Shown: positions 1 to 14,400 of the stretch, piece after piece | Numbering within the stretch: position 1 is the stretch's first letter | Layout: the number at the start of each line of letters is the position of its first letter | NCBI RefSeq assembly: GCF_965638725.1 | Contig: NC_134949.1 | Location: 121,767,794 to 121,831,793, forward strand | Length of the DNA stretch: 64,000 bases | Direction of reading: 5' to 3' | DNA from: Aptenodytes patagonicus | Lineage: Eukaryota > Chordata > Aves > Sphenisciformes > Spheniscidae | Program-made: the position numbers and the translations under genes | Notes under the pieces: model-generated | What the model was told of the DNA's origin: nothing | The model's database searches: none | The model's input: the letters and a program-made list of their open reading frames with translations, nothing else

Positions 1-3000
1 CACAATAAATTCGTCAAGAATTCAACAAGAGCAAATTGCTCCTTCTTTGGACACAGCTAGCTCTGTCCTGTGTCCTTGCTGCCACCCCAGATTCCCAGCC
101 AGAAGGACGTCATCTGTCAGTGCTGATCTTGTTTGCAACGCTGCAGGCTTTAGATAAAGGAGAAGGGATGGACACAGATCTCAAGGAGCATCTTGGAAGG
201 GAAAGAGCAGAAGAGCTTCAAGTGCTGGGTAGCCTGAAGTCTGTGATCTCAAGAAGCACCCGCCTGTTCCTGGGGAAAGTTGTCTGTCTTTAAAAATCAG
301 TGATGTTTTCTACTTCTTCCTCTCCCTAGTTCTTCCCAGAGAAAAGCCCCCTGTGCAGTGCCGAGTGGAGGTGGAGACCAGCCACTCCAACACAAAGATT
401 TCAAAAGGATGGGACGCTGACAGCCTGAAAAGAAAAACAAAACCCAGGGGACATTTCCTCCTCACCCCATGAAAAGGTATTTGGGACTCAGAGAGTTTCT
501 TTTCTCACCTTTTTGTCTGCAGCTGAAGAGGGACTGGGGCTCAGCCTGTGAGCTCCTTTGCTGGGGAAGGCAGCCGTAATTGCTTTTCCAGCTGGATTGC
601 TCGGCAGCATCCCCTGCTCCCCCCAGGCACCCTGTGAATGAGGAGCCTTTATGGAGGTCTTCAGGGCTCTTTTGATTACATGTCCTGGGTACAGAGGTAC
701 TTAGAGAAGGGCCAGGGCATCGACACAGTCCTGCTAGGTCTCTAACAGAAACATGTGAAAAATTTTGGGTGCCCTTGCAAAGCCAGTATCATTCCCATTC
801 AGATACCACTGTGGATGGATAAGCTCTTGGCTTAAATTCCTGGACAGGGCTCACACACCACTGTGGTCCTTAGGGTCAGGTCATGGATTTTAGGAGAAAG
901 TACAGCATTTGCTTTGAGGAAGAGCTTTAATATTCAAATTATTTATCATGTAGTGTGACAGGAAGGAGAGGTGTGCGTTAGGAGAGAAGGGGAGGAAGGC
1001 TTTTACCAGCAGACAGCGGTTTCCTCTGCTGCTGTGCCCGGTACGGAGGACACACAGAGAGGTTTCCCCCAGAAAGCCATAAATGAAGTACTTCTGTGGG
1101 GGCCTGTTGAGGATTGTCTCCAAAGAGAAATGGAATATTTTCCTTATAGTGAACCACCAAGAGAATGTTACTACATCCTGCTCCTTGCATGGCATATAAA
1201 TAGAAGGAGGAAAGGAATGACTAGTTAACTGTTTGACCTCCGTTTGGGGGGAAAAAACCTCCCAAGAACCCTCAAGAACTCACCCCATTAAGCATACAGG
1301 AAAATGTCACAGGTCTCGCACCTTAATTATATGCTAATGACATCCTACTGGGAAGAAAAGCTTCAGATGTCCAAAAGAAAAATATATGACTGAAAAGGGT
1401 TGTGTATGCTCACAGAGCATTTTCTGACAACTATTCCCTCTTTCTTTTTGTCTTTTTTTTTTTAGCATTTGAAAAACAAAACAAAACAAAAAAGCAGACT
1501 GAACAACTAGGTGAACCTTTGACATTTGTGTTTAATTTTCAGCCCCTGGGCATGAACTGAAAACAAAACAAATCCCGCTGCAGAAAGGTTTGTGAAATGT
1601 GCAGGCTTTCAATGACCCTTCTGTTCATAATATTTTTCTGATTCACTTTTAGCTAAGATTGCAAATGGTCTTTACCCATCACCTTCTGGTGAACTTGTCT
1701 GCAAAATACTTATTATTTTCCTACAAATTTATTTGCTCCACATGAGAAAAAAAAAAGTCAGCTAGTATAAATATGTAGCAAAGTTAATGAAGGTATACCC
1801 AGATATACAATCCAAGTATCTGGTATGATTTTTGTTGACTTACTGGTTTGTTCAAGTTATTATTTCCCAAGGACTTCGCATTACACCTGAATGCTTAGAG
1901 AACCCTCTATTTATAGCAGAAGCTAACGATGACATTTATTTGGACAGTTTTTCTGACTCATATTTACATCCATTCACATGTGGCGCATTTATTGGCACTG
2001 AAATTATACTGTATTTGATTTTTGAATATTCTTCTGCGAAGCTTTTGGCCGAGGATCTTGGTTCACACGCCATTTCAAGCCTCAGTTTGACTGGTACTGA
2101 AAACCAGGCCTGAACCTGCTGACAAGTAAGCCTGTAACTCATCTGCTGGATCCCAAAGAGGTGGGAGGCAGCCTGACGTGCCCAAGTCTTTCCTTCAAGA
2201 AACTTTTGCAAGCTGGAGATACTCCACGGGACTCTGGGGGGGAGGTAGGGCAGGGTCCTCGCCTCGTGGAGCTCACTGCGGGAACAGAGAGGCCTCAGCT
2301 CTTGTTTCAAGGTCTGCAAAAACGGTACTGCGCAGACATCAAATGTGAGTGGAGTCAAAGCTGTTTGCATATGTAATAATTGCAAAAATGAAAGGAAACG
2401 AGTATCTCCAATCAATGTCTGGAAATAATTAGAAAAAAAAAGAAAAAAAAAAACAGCTCAGGAAGGACTACTGAACATTCATGTACAAAAAAAATGAACA
2501 AAAGACTCCATCATTATGAAAGCAATCCCAAAAATAATGGTAGAAAACTTGCCTTTGTCTGCACCAAGTGGAAAAAATGCTTGAGCCCAGAACAGCAGCT
2601 CCAAACCTAGCTAGCACAGGGCTCACGCTGCAAAGGCTGGGCCTGGCTGCGCAGGGAAACTAACAAAAATGGCGATGGCAGAACAGATACTGTTGTAAAA
2701 GAATTAGTGCGTTTCCAGAGAGAAGTCACTATTCTGGAATAAAATAATTTCTATTCAGTAAGAGTCCCCACCCGAAGCGGTTATTCCAGGATAGCCTATG
2801 TGGGAAACCTAACGTGACACTTGCTATTCCTGTTATTTTCTCCAAATGGGCAAGTCTTTACTTACAAAACTAGTCCTGCTGACTTCCCAGGGATGCCTTA
2901 TACATGGAAATGCTGCAGATTTGAGATCCCTACCTTGCTTGTTACAAAAACATGAAACTATTTGGCTTTCACTCCCGTTTTGTTCTGCCTTTCTCCTCTG

Positions 3001-6000
3001 AGATGGCTATTTTTGCTTTTCATTAATTTGGGGTCTATAATTCTCGGCAAAGGCTATGTGATAATCCCTTTAGGTTTCATTTAACATTTGGGAAATAGCC
3101 CCGATACTGGTACAATAAATAGCGGTTTGTTTTCTCCTGGAGGACATAAGTTGGGTTTACTAGATTTAATTTATTAATTGAATGAAAAAAAAAGTTCTGT
3201 TTAAATTATACTAAAAATACTAGCCTTGTGTATGTCACAAGGAGTAGCAGTCATGGGACACAACAGCATGGTTTTCAAGAGACATAGAAAGGAGGCAGCG
3301 GAAGCTAACAAGAGGTTTTCTTCATTGCTAAAAGATGTGCTCTTTACTTCGATATAACCAGGCCATATGGGCTAGCCAAAAGTGAAACCCCATCAAAGCT
3401 ATTTGAGGTGCGTTAGCTTTGCTTTGAGATAGTCTTGCCAAGATTAGCCTCATCCTCCTGCCATTGGGGTTAACTTTAGCGGGTTTGTTTAAGGATAAAA
3501 TAGGACTGGGTTCCTCTTTGATACTTCTCAGAGCTGTTAGCTTTTGTCTGGCGAAAAAGATTCCCCTTCTGTATCTTCCCAGTTTTTGGCAATGAAACCA
3601 TCCTGGTCTGGGAGCACATTATGGCAATACCTGAGCAGAGCTGCACAGCTCGGCGTGAGCAACCTCAGCAGTTCCCCTTCACCTAAGGGAGTAGGTCCCA
3701 GCCCTCCTCCGCCATCTTCCTTCTCCCTCCCTGCCCCGGGCCGTTCACTCTGGTTGCTCCACTTCAGGTAGCCCTGGCACTCCGCTGAGCTGAGCTGGTC
3801 AGGCGGTCATCAGGTTCAAACTCACCAGTACGGCAGAAGACAGCAAAGAAGCAAGCTTTTTTTTCCCCAAGTTCATGACCCAGTTAAGCGACTCGCTCGC
3901 CTGCCAGAGTGAGTGCAAAGGAGAGGAAGGACGGCATGGCGGGGAGCAGGTGGAGCAAGAAGCCAAGATGAGGAAAGGAAACTCTTTGTCTGGCTGAGCT
4001 GGGCTGACCCTGTAGCCTCTCGTACTTGGAGTCCCTGCAACGCTCAGGAGTGGTGGATCCCAGCACCGCCTGCTTAGACATGCCATCCTCCGCTCTGCAT
4101 CCCTCTCACTACCCCTGCTCCACCTCTGTTCCTTGTGTTGGGGTGTGGGATACAAACGCCTTTTGCAGTGCTATGCAGAGCCAGGCACTTTCATATCTAG
4201 AGGTGCATTCCTCTCCTAATTTATAGCCAAGTAGCTCAAGGACAGGTAAAATAGATAGATAGGGGGTTTTGTGGGGAGGACACATGGTGCCCTGTTGAGT
4301 CAGCCAAGCATACCAAAGGTTAAGCTGTCAATTAGACATTCACTCTGTGAAATTCATGATCATTCATGCATTATCAGCCTTTTTAAAAGAAAAATTGCCA
4401 TGCATTATCAACACCTGACAGACCTCATAGCAAGCTTCTCTGCCTGGGCAAGCTTTTGAGGACAGGTTCTTCCTGCCACTTCCATCCCAGATGAGGGGAT
4501 GTGGCCCTCACTCCTTATTGGCAGTATTTGATGTTCTCTCTGCCAATTAATAGGGAAGATGCTGTACATATAGAGCCATCCCACCTATAGCATGGCTGTC
4601 TCCACCTGAGGCTAACCTGACTGCTTCCAGCATAAGCTAAGAGCAATCACTGAGCATATGTGCATAGGATCCACATTAATGCTGAGAGAGAAAACGTGCC
4701 TGCATGTGTCCATGAGTGCATGGAGAAGTGAGTGTATGCCTGTGGACGTGTATGGCTGTGCATGCAAGTGTGTCTGCACACAAGTGTTCACAGGTTTGTA
4801 CATGCAAAACAGAGAGAGACAAGCAGACTGTATCTTTGAAGCAGCTGGAGTCCGCATGAGTGAAACCGAAGAACAGGAGCTCCTGTTCAATCAAGATGGA
4901 CAAATGGGGTCAGGGAAGTTCGCCCAAAGCCTCTGCTGAACACTTCAGCTCACACAGCAACACTAAACGCACCGCTCTTCACTCGCCTCTGCTTGATGGG
5001 GCTGCTAACTCTTTCCAGATGAATGTTGTTTATTTAGCTTATTGATTAAACCAGCTGCTGCAGCTAACAGGAACCTCACATTTTCCAGAAAGACAGATAT
5101 GGAACTTTAAAACTGGTGACCGTTCCCCTCCGCCCCCCTTTCAAGAGGGTATAACTGCTCTTTGTGAAGAGAGCCGGCTTGCGTTACACAAGGCTGCGCA
5201 GCTACAGAACCACGAGTCTGAAGAGGAAATGAAAGCAAGTTCTGCTTGAAGGAAATTTCTAGAGCTTGGGTGGCTGTTTCTTTTTTTTTTTAACACAAAA
5301 TTACTAATTTCCTTTAGTATGAAAACTGAGATGGTACCGGAAAATAGAGTCACTAAATCAGCTTGATTTATAAAAATCTTTAGACTACCTTGCCTCACCA
5401 ATAAGTGACATGATGTGCTAGACAAAAGGCTTTGGGCTTGAATGGAGGAGAACGGGGAATTTCTTTTCGGCCGTTGCAGCACCGCCTGTGTTGGGAACGC
5501 TGCTTTCAGTGACTATCAGAAGTTACCCGCAGACTGACTTCCCAGGGGGTTCATCACTGGAGCACCTGGTGAGCACTCAAGAGCTAAGGTCCCGTCCCCT
5601 CGTGGCATAAAGCCATCTTCTTCTATCCCTGCTTCCCAAGCAGGGAACAAAGAGTTATTTGGACAAGCTAACACAGCAACCCAGCAATGTACATTGCTCA
5701 GCTCACCTCCCTGTTTGGTGTCCTAGGCACAAAGCCAGCTTTCTTCACTGCTAGCCATGCCTGTGGCCTTCCTTTTTTCGATGGGAGGTGATGTGGTTTC
5801 TTTCTCTGAGGACGTTGATGACACACCTGTGCACCTGGATCCATCAAGCCCGGTGCAAAACTGCATTGCTCCTGTTTTAACTGAAACCGAAGGCCACTCA
5901 CTGCCTTATCTGGCACTCAGGGGGAGATGGTGGGGCAACGAGCATTGCACAGATGTCTCCTGACCTGGGCTGCCTTGCAGCTGCACCCATCCAAACCGCA

Positions 6001-9000
6001 ATCTCATTGTCGGTGGGTCAAGGATTGTGTACTGGCTCCAGCAAAGTAAACTGCAAACTTCTCCTTGATTTTACTAGGAGAAATCAGAGGCTCAGCTCAC
6101 TCAGTCTGCCATTCCCTTCTGCTTAGGACATGCTGGTCTTATAGCATCCCTCTGGCATGTGCAAACAAGATCTTTGGTTCCCAACCTTCGAATGCTTTCA
6201 CCTGCCTTTGCAACACAGTTGAAAACCTCTGGAAGACAAAGGAGCAAAAAAGATGAGTATTATTATCAGTCTGCTGAGTCTGAATAATGGCTCTGGATCC
6301 ATAAAGCTGCGTAAATACTTCATGCCCTAGCATCTAAAAGGATAAGCTGGGCAGAATCTAAACCAAACTGCCAAAGAACAAAATTTCTTATTATGCCCCG
6401 TCCCCAAGGCAATGAGGAGCACATCCAGCCAAGGTAATCAGTTAGACATTAGGACACCCATCACAAAACCAAACATACAGTATAAAAGCTACAGGATTTC
6501 TTACGGAGCAATGTCCCTAATCCCCATTCCCTTTGCTGACGCTGCAGTAGCTCCAGCTGCTCCATGTCCCCATCACACCCATACCAGATGAGAGCTGTCA
6601 TGTGCTGCAGTTCCTCTGAGGCTATATGAGTCCAGAATGCATAATGATTTAATTCTGCCCACTTTTCCCTTAGTAGGACACTATATATCGCTTCCTCACC
6701 GCACTGCTGAATTTCACAAAGCTTATAGCCCTCAGCTACCTTGGAGACTCTTACCCCTTTCTGAAACTTGGCTGAAATGCCCATCAAAAGTTACTGCAGG
6801 GAGAGACAAATCAATAGGCAGACAGGCAAGCCCATCTCCATAAGTGAAAAAAAAAAAAAAGAAAAATCACACACAAGGACTGGCACAGTGCATGTGAAAC
6901 ATGTTCAAATGCCAGCTTGTAGGAGACTCAAAGCCGTGTGACAAGGCAGTGCCATCGGCTTTCCTGCATACCACTCTGGTGCTTGGTGAGGGAGCTCCCC
7001 GTGAAGCAACCACCCCTTGCTTGTTACACTTCCAGAGGGAGGCACTTGGGTTGCTGCAGACAAATGTCGAGCAGCCTGGAAGGAAATTGCCTTCTTGTTC
7101 TCTCCTGATAGAGAGCTAACCTCAGGGAGCGTCCGACTGAAAGCTATACATTTTGAACATGCTCCCTTTCTGCTAAGAAAACATCCAAGGGAGGACATCT
7201 TTCCTGCCGCTTGGAGAAATTCCAGCAGCCTGATGAAACATGACGGCTGTGATACAAAAAAATCAAAAAATCCCAGAGGAAAAGATAGCTCACAGTGATG
7301 TCCCTGCTGACTGACACATGGCAGTGAGCGTTGCACATTTCCTCGGGCTTTAGTATAGTTCTTCTCCAAGATTTCTTACCACACAAAGCAGAGGGACAGC
7401 AAACAACTATTTTGCTGCGAGATGCCAATTTATCTGTAATACATCTAATTGAAACTCTGGTTGTCCTCATTTCTTTTTCTCCAGGCAGGATGGAAGGGAG
7501 TTACAGTTGTGCTAGAAACCAGTGTGCATGAAATGATTGAATTAGTGAGCATTTTCAAAGTTCACTTCAGCAAAAGACTCAGTGTTCTATCTTTCCCCTG
7601 CCACCACTGGCAATATTCCCACTAGTTTCAATGGAAGCAGGAGGAGAGCTTCAGAGCCAACACCTCAAACAGCACTGACCTGAGTTACCAGAATGAGAAA
7701 ATAGAAATGAGTCTGAACGGAAAGCAAGACTTACCCAGCTAGGTTAAAGTGAGCAAAAGACACAGGTTAAACTAAACACAGTAAAGTAGCGAGAAGTAAA
7801 TGAATGCACTGCACTATTAGATGCCATTGAAAATCAGGTAAGTTTTATTCAGGTTTCACGCAGGATATTTGAAAATTTTGGCACTTAGCAGATTGTCCTT
7901 CTTCTGCAGTGTGCTCGTGACTAGGCGCACACACGCAGGCAGCCAAGCACACCAACAAATGTAGATATGAGTTCTCTTCTCCCCATTAGTACCTCCACTC
8001 ATTGCATCTCTTTCAAGTCCCATAAAAGTCTGAAAGGCACAGAACAGCTTAAAAGCAACCTCTTGGCCATGCCAGCCGGGGGTGCTTCTCCATCACCATT
8101 TTCTCTGTCAGACAGCTCTTACCAGAAGAGAGAGCACAAGTGATGGGGACAATGAACAGGGCTGGGGTTTCCCTTCTCTTTTTACATGGAGGCTCCTCCA
8201 AGCCCTCTTGAAAGAAACAAGCCAAACCAGTAGCACAGTAGTGCAAGAAGAAACCAGGTTTGCATGCAATTCTTGAACCCTCCTGTGAACCCTAACACAA
8301 GCTATGCATGGTTTTGGATGAAATCTCCCTCAGAAAGCTCTTCTTTTCTTTCTTTCCTTTTCCTTTTTGTGAAAGTCATGAAGAAAGAGAGCTGGCAGTG
8401 GCACCCAATCTGCCCTCAGCTCCTTCTGCGTATCCTTTCCACCCATCCAAAAGACTTCTCAAGAGAAAACAGGGTGCAGACAGGTACTACTCTCATTCTG
8501 TGCTTTGTGACTGAAGTATGACTTGGAACTTGTTCATTTAGAAATAGGAGATGGATGAAGAAATGAGGGAACGAAAGACAAGCTCTTCTCCACCCCCACA
8601 GGAAAATGCCCTCTTCGGTCTCTGAAAAATCACTTTTCCAATATAGCATCCTGAGGCTTGAAGGCACAGCAGGTTTCGCTTACGCTACTTGATTCTTTTC
8701 TTGTTAAAATAAGGGGGAAATACTCTTGCTGGCTTTAATGGAGCCAGGCCCTTGGCTGGCTGGTGTGAACCAGCACAGTTCCTATACGGGCAGACTGATT
8801 CCCCTAAAACTGCAGCTCCCAAGGACCGGCGTGCATTACAGAGGCAGCAGGTGAGAGGCACACTTATTAAAGGCCATATTGTTAATGCAAATGAAGGCAG
8901 ATGGCATCTCCACTGCAGGGAACACAAACCTCTGAAGAGCTTCTGAGCATCCTGCGAGTTTTAATGACCCATTCAATGCTTTACTGATTTTGCCCTTCAG

Positions 9001-10590
9001 TCACAATTCAGTAGCTTTAAACACGCAGGAAGCCTACCGTTTATAAGGGAGAGTATTTCTTAGGTCTTTACTAAATAATTACTTAAGTTGGCTTTCTTTC
9101 TTGTTTCTGTAGTGAGTATGATTTTTGCAAGACAGAAATCCAGGAGGAAGATAATAGACTTCACCAGAATCCGTAGAGGATTTGAAGCACTTATGTGACT
9201 CCTGTGTGAAAGTACTTTTTTTCAGGCAGTAACTCTATCCAAGTGTGTATTTTGATCAGTATCAATGTCATCATCTCTGGTAAGGTAGCCTCAAGATGTC
9301 CCAGCCAGGCTCAGGGTTTCATTCTCCTGAGCTTTGGTGACAGCCAGCTGGAGAGCTGTAGCAAATGAAAGGGAGGTAATGGAGAGGAAGGATGGCAAGA
9401 AGCATGGATGATTGCATAGGAAAGCATAGGCACGACCTTTTGAAAAGACTTTCTAAACAATACAGTGGTTTAAAACCAACACACAAACCCAATAGCCACC
9501 CCATCCCCACAGTGGGTTTTTGTTACTTGTACACTGAATGCCCATACAAACTCCCTTGAGGAAGGGAGCACGAGAAGAAACACACACAAAGCTGTGGTAT
9601 AACCTCCTTAACCAGTACAGGGCATGGAAGGCTCTGTTATCAGTCTCCAGAGATCAGATGCTTCTCAGAAAATTACACCAACTTCAGTTCTCCTGCCTCT
9701 GGATACAGCAGCCAGCTGTGGGCTCCAGGCTCCCAAATTATGTGAAGCCGTTTACTGACAGGCTTACCATGGTATTGTCTCTGTTTTCAAAGATAACATT
9801 CACTTCTTCCAAGTGGAGCAGAAAAAAACAAAACAAAACAAAACAATCTTCACGGAGAAGGATGTGATCATCCCCCGAAAAACCTGTCGTATGTCACCAG
9901 GGCAGACAGGTAATTCTCTTAAGGGTAAAACAGGCAGCAATTTAAGAGTTACTAGGGCTCCTACTGCAAATATTCTGAAGTACACCTGAGAAACAAAAGA
10001 GGAAGCAGAAACTAGGAGATGCCTTTTGGATTAGCAGCGAATAAAATCTCACCAGCAGGAAAAGCATCGTGAACAACCAAGGCAGTGCTAGTTCCGTGCC
10101 AGTTCACGGTGAGATGCTGAAGTTGAGGCGCTATTCCTGTGGGAGCCAGCCAGTGCTGGGCAGCTTACCGACTCCAGCAGATTCAGTATCTCTCCCATCT
10201 CCTGTCCTGTGTGGTGGCAGTTACTTGCTTAGCTGGATAACCAAGATGTAAAAAAAATTCTGGGAAACGATATGTTTTTTCTGGCATTTAAGCTATTTGG
10301 GTTGGTTTTTTTCTGAGCTATCTGGATTAGATAACAACTCTGCCTCGGTCTTGTTAATGGTGCTCTCTGCTGCGTTGAAAGACTCTGCTCTGTGTCTTGT
10401 TGGGGTGCTATCTTTCTGTGTTTCCTGATCAAATTTACAAACACTAAGTTGTTTAATAAACTTTTAAAATGGTATTTCCTCCTCTCAGTGTGGAACTGCA
10501 TCTGCCTCATCTGAATGACAGACCCACGTAGCCTTGAATTATTTGGGGCCCTGTGGTCCCATTCCTTGCTGACTCAAAGACTTTTCCTCT
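1..10590. other. intergenic spacer, no gene recognised
   Basis: Open frames here are short (none above about 160 codons), lack good splice context and resemble no protein family I know. The sequence is ordinary AT-leaning vertebrate spacer with scattered A or T runs (for example 2431-2453 and 6846-6860) and a diverged TG-rich stretch near 4640-4830. By synteny it should be part of the HUNK-MIS18A interval, but no HUNK exon is visible. Confidence 0.6.
4640..4830. repeat. degenerate TG/CA-rich tract
   Basis: Short alternating purine-pyrimidine blocks (tgtgcatgcaagtgtg and similar) recur through this stretch with many interruptions. It looks like an old, eroded TG microsatellite. No coding potential is evident. 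Confidence 0.45.
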
Positions 10591-10599
10591 CAGCCTGAT

Positions 10600-11450
10600 G
10601 CAACCTCCTGTTAGAAGTTGTGTTTTACCCCTCTAGGTGCCAGATTTGACACCAGCAAGTACCAAGGGGTTTCTTTAGCTTGGGCCAGTAACTCTCTGCA
10701 AGGGCAGAGTAATCCAAAAGACATCACTGTTGCGGGTTGCAAACCTTGCAGCCACTCTGCAACTGTGCTGGACTTCTGACCCCTGGTAGATAGATGTCCA
10801 CCCTCTGCCACACAGGAAGCACCTGGATGGCTCTGCGCACCTTGGCAGACCGCCTCCTGCAGGAAGGCAGCTCCTGCAGATACCGTGACCACAGCTGGTC
10901 ATGGCAGGAGACCAGGTTTCTTTGCATCAGAGACGTGGTTGAAGAAAGACTCACTGGGAACGCCCACCCTCCACCACCACATCCAAGAGCAGGTGTTTCC
11001 CAGTGGATGTGCATGAGGTTTGGATTAGTGCACCATCAAAGCAAATAATAGTCCACGTCTGGGTAAAAGGCAGCAAAGGACCGCTGCAATGGTGGTGGCA
11101 AAGCTGGAGAAGAGTTGGGTCCCCATTAAGCAGTGCAAGGCAGAAGCACCTCCAGCATCCCAAACACGGTGTGGACTTACACCAGGGACAGAGGCAGTCC
11201 CCAGACAGGAATGATGCTGGGGCATCATTGTGATGATGGTGACAAGGTGACAAGGGCCTGAGGAGGCCACAGCTCTTGGAAGCCAGGATGTCCATGCTCA
11301 CCCGGTCACTGAGGGCCCGCAAAACACCTGGACAGCAGAGGGGAGACCTGGTCCAACCCTCCCATCCCAGCTGTGGGAAGAGGGAGGCACGATAGGAGGC
11401 AAGCTCTGTAACAGCTCCTTGCCTTTACCCTGACACAACAGGATTATGTT
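10600..11450. other. unrecognised GC-rich block with overlapping open frames
   Basis: This stretch is clearly richer in G and C than its surroundings and has overlapping open frames on both strands of 75-123 codons (for example 10794-11048 plus and 10951-11322 minus). None matches a family I can name with confidence and no splice sites in phase stand out. A decayed transposon, an old retrocopy or a regulatory GC-rich island are all possible. Confidence 0.3.
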
Positions 11451-14400
11451 TTGACATCTGGCCAGGCTTGTGACTGGCCAACGGCTGTGATTGTTTACCC
11501 CTGAAGTTAATCTTTTTTTTAAAAAAAAATTCTCCTAAATGCCAAGGAGTCATGTTTGGCCAGAAGCTGGACTATATTTAAAATATCTATTGAAGCTGAC
11601 TTTTTATGCAGAGTAATGTTCGTACTGTATTATCTGACTTCTGTGCTGATGTGATGTCCAGTGATGAGGCACCATGCCCATGGTTTCTCCTGTGCGTGTC
11701 CTAGGGTCAGATAAGCTTGACCGTTTCAAAAGGACCATATATGACCTGGCCCAACACCATTTCAGTGAACATTACTGATCTGACCGTGTAAACATGAGGC
11801 AGTTAAATATCCTAGTTTTCAGTAGAAATCAATAACAGTAGGTAAAAAATCTATCCAAGAAAAAATCTGACAAGTTTTTGGAAAGGAACACAGGATACAC
11901 ACACACACACACAGAGTGCAAGTTTTTATACCTCAGCCACTGCTGCAGTAGCCAGAGCAGAGGAGGGAACAAAAATGATAGTTTGGGAAAAATCTATTTC
12001 TACAAAACGATGAATGCCAGATTGAATTTTACAGTTTCAGTGATGATTTCCCATGCACGTTACAGCATTCAGTTGCACCATCCATCTTGGTTTAAGGAAG
12101 AGGTGATTGCTTGTGCCTAATATTGAGTCAGTAAGTGCCATCAGCAATTCAGTCACCTGCGTCTGATATGAATCCAGAGCTTCACAGCTAGAGACCATGG
12201 ATTCAGCAAGGACCCTGGCAGCAGCAGAGAAGGCTCAGTGAGCTGGGGGAGGACTGTGGGCCATCTGAAGCACACTCACTACTCCAAGCAGCTCCAAGTG
12301 CCTGTTATTTTTGCACATGACTTTGGCTCTCCGCTGCTCTGGCTTTTCCCAGCTCCTACTTGCTCAGAAGAGCCTTTGCAGTCTGTGGTGGGCAAAACAC
12401 AAACGTGAGGGGCACAGAGTGGTCAGAGGGGTGAGCTGTGAGCTGCAACGCCACGTGGTGGGAACTCTGCTTCTTCCAGAGCCACTTGAAAAGTGAGTGG
12501 TGGTCTTGGTCCTTCGCAGCTGGGACTGGCATCCCAGGGAGGAGGTGCCAGCACGGAGATTAGTGCCATAGCACTATGTGTGGTGGACCCCAGTTTGTTA
12601 CAATCTCTGGCTGGGGCTCAGAGTGAAACTTTGGGCTGGTGAGCGTCTCCACGTGGAGCAATGTGACAGGGGCAGCACAGCCAGGGCTGCAACCGTATGA
12701 CACTGCCTACTTTTCTGTTTTGAATTCTGCAGCAACACCTAAGTGAGTGTGTGGGCAGAAAAGGCAGCCAGACTGGGGAAGAACACAACAGCAGCTCTCT
12801 GATGGAGCAGGGACCAAACAAATGAATTCACCACCACCACTGCGGGAGTCTGGCACCACTGGAGTTCAGAGGGAGAGAGAAGCCTTCATGGACTTTTCTA
12901 GTAGCACAAGCCCTGCTTGCAATTCCTCTGCAGGGGACTTCTGCAACCACACAAGCCTCTCTGTGTTGAGGGCTCCTCTAGCTAAAGTTCAGGTATTGTG
13001 GGCCAGGGGACATGGGGTGCAAGGTGCGGGGCGGTGACGAGAGCATGTGCCATTGAGGGATGGAAACTCCTAGGAGGTGGCTCTTCCCTTGCTTGCCTTG
13101 TGGTAGTAGGTGCTGCCCAACCTCTGGCACATGGGATCTCACAGCGAGAGAGACGTGGCAGCACTGTGTCCATGGGGCATGGGCACGGGGTGAGCAGAGT
13201 GTGGGCAGTGGGTGGATCGGCTGCTCAGATCATGAGGGCTGACAGTCTCATGCCACACACGCGTCCACGTGCTTTCCTTCTGGCTGACCCACTAACATTA
13301 ACGCAGGAGCATTAACTGCACTTCAAAGTGGTTAGTGAGGACTCTCCATTGCCAAATAACGACCTAGATTTTGTTTGATTCAGGACAGCTAATAGAGACA
13401 ATCAGCAGTTAAACCTGACTGGACAATGTTTTGCCAAGGAGAAGTGCCCTGAAGGGAATCTGGTCCCACCATCTTTTGGTGGGTTACTCAGTATGGCTTA
13501 TTTCTGTTGAATAAAGCCCTTGAGACTAACTAGCACTGCAGTCAAAAACCCATCCACATAAGAACAGTGGTTTGCAAGTTGTGTCCCTGAGCCCTAGCTC
13601 CAGCTACCCAGCTTTCACCATGCCTAAGGGGCTGGGTTAGTACTCCAGCAAGGGGGCTAACAAGGCACCGGGCTAGTTAAAATAAGCAGCCTGAAATTTA
13701 ACAGCAGCATTAGGAATGGAGACCTTCACAGCTAAGCTAACCCAGCCCTCTGTATTTATTGGGGTTGGGGAGAAGATGTTTTAAGAAAAGACTTCTGATA
13801 GCAGCAACCAGGAAGGGCTTGTGTGTTTGCAAACTGCTTCCAAGCCTTGTTAATTCCTGCTCAAATATGAAGCTTTGTAAGCTTAACCCTCCTTTCTCAT
13901 CAGCTGCTTTCAGAAAAGCTCTGCTGGCCTGATATAATGCAGAGCTTTGCTTATGCAAGGTTTAAAGAACAGCCATTAAAAAACAGCCGTAGTTTCAGAG
14001 AACCATCGGTTTTCACGGGTTCACCTTAAATCCAGCATTCTTCTCTGGATGTGTGCTACTCACAGCTCAAAAGAGCATGCAGAAAACGGTGATTTGAAAA
14101 AAAAATGCAGAAAACAATTGAAGTGTGAACAATGAAGAGCCTATTGTTACTCATACAGGAATCTCTGCATGAAGTCACTCTGTCCCAGGATATTTTTAAA
14201 TACATATTCAGCGGGTAGATGTTTTGGTTCTTTTAGGAACTGTTTGAGATTTGCCAGCAGTGTTAATTAGCTAGCGGTGAACAGTGTGCAGTTTGTCATC
14301 CAAAACTTAGGCTGTGGGCTCCTTTTCTAGAGTATCACAGTGCCACTGAAAACTAGATTATGGTCTATTTATAAAATCCCAAAATAGGCAAGTTTTCATG

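Noticed and set aside
1936-2415. 159-codon minus-strand frame
   Set aside because: No recognisable family, no splice context or conserved motif; length is within what chance allows in this much sequence.
10675-10902. RING-finger-like CGHGICRSCL in a minus-strand frame
   Set aside because: Only the first cysteine cluster resembles a RING. The remaining metal-binding pattern and spacing are absent, and other frames over the same DNA are equally open.
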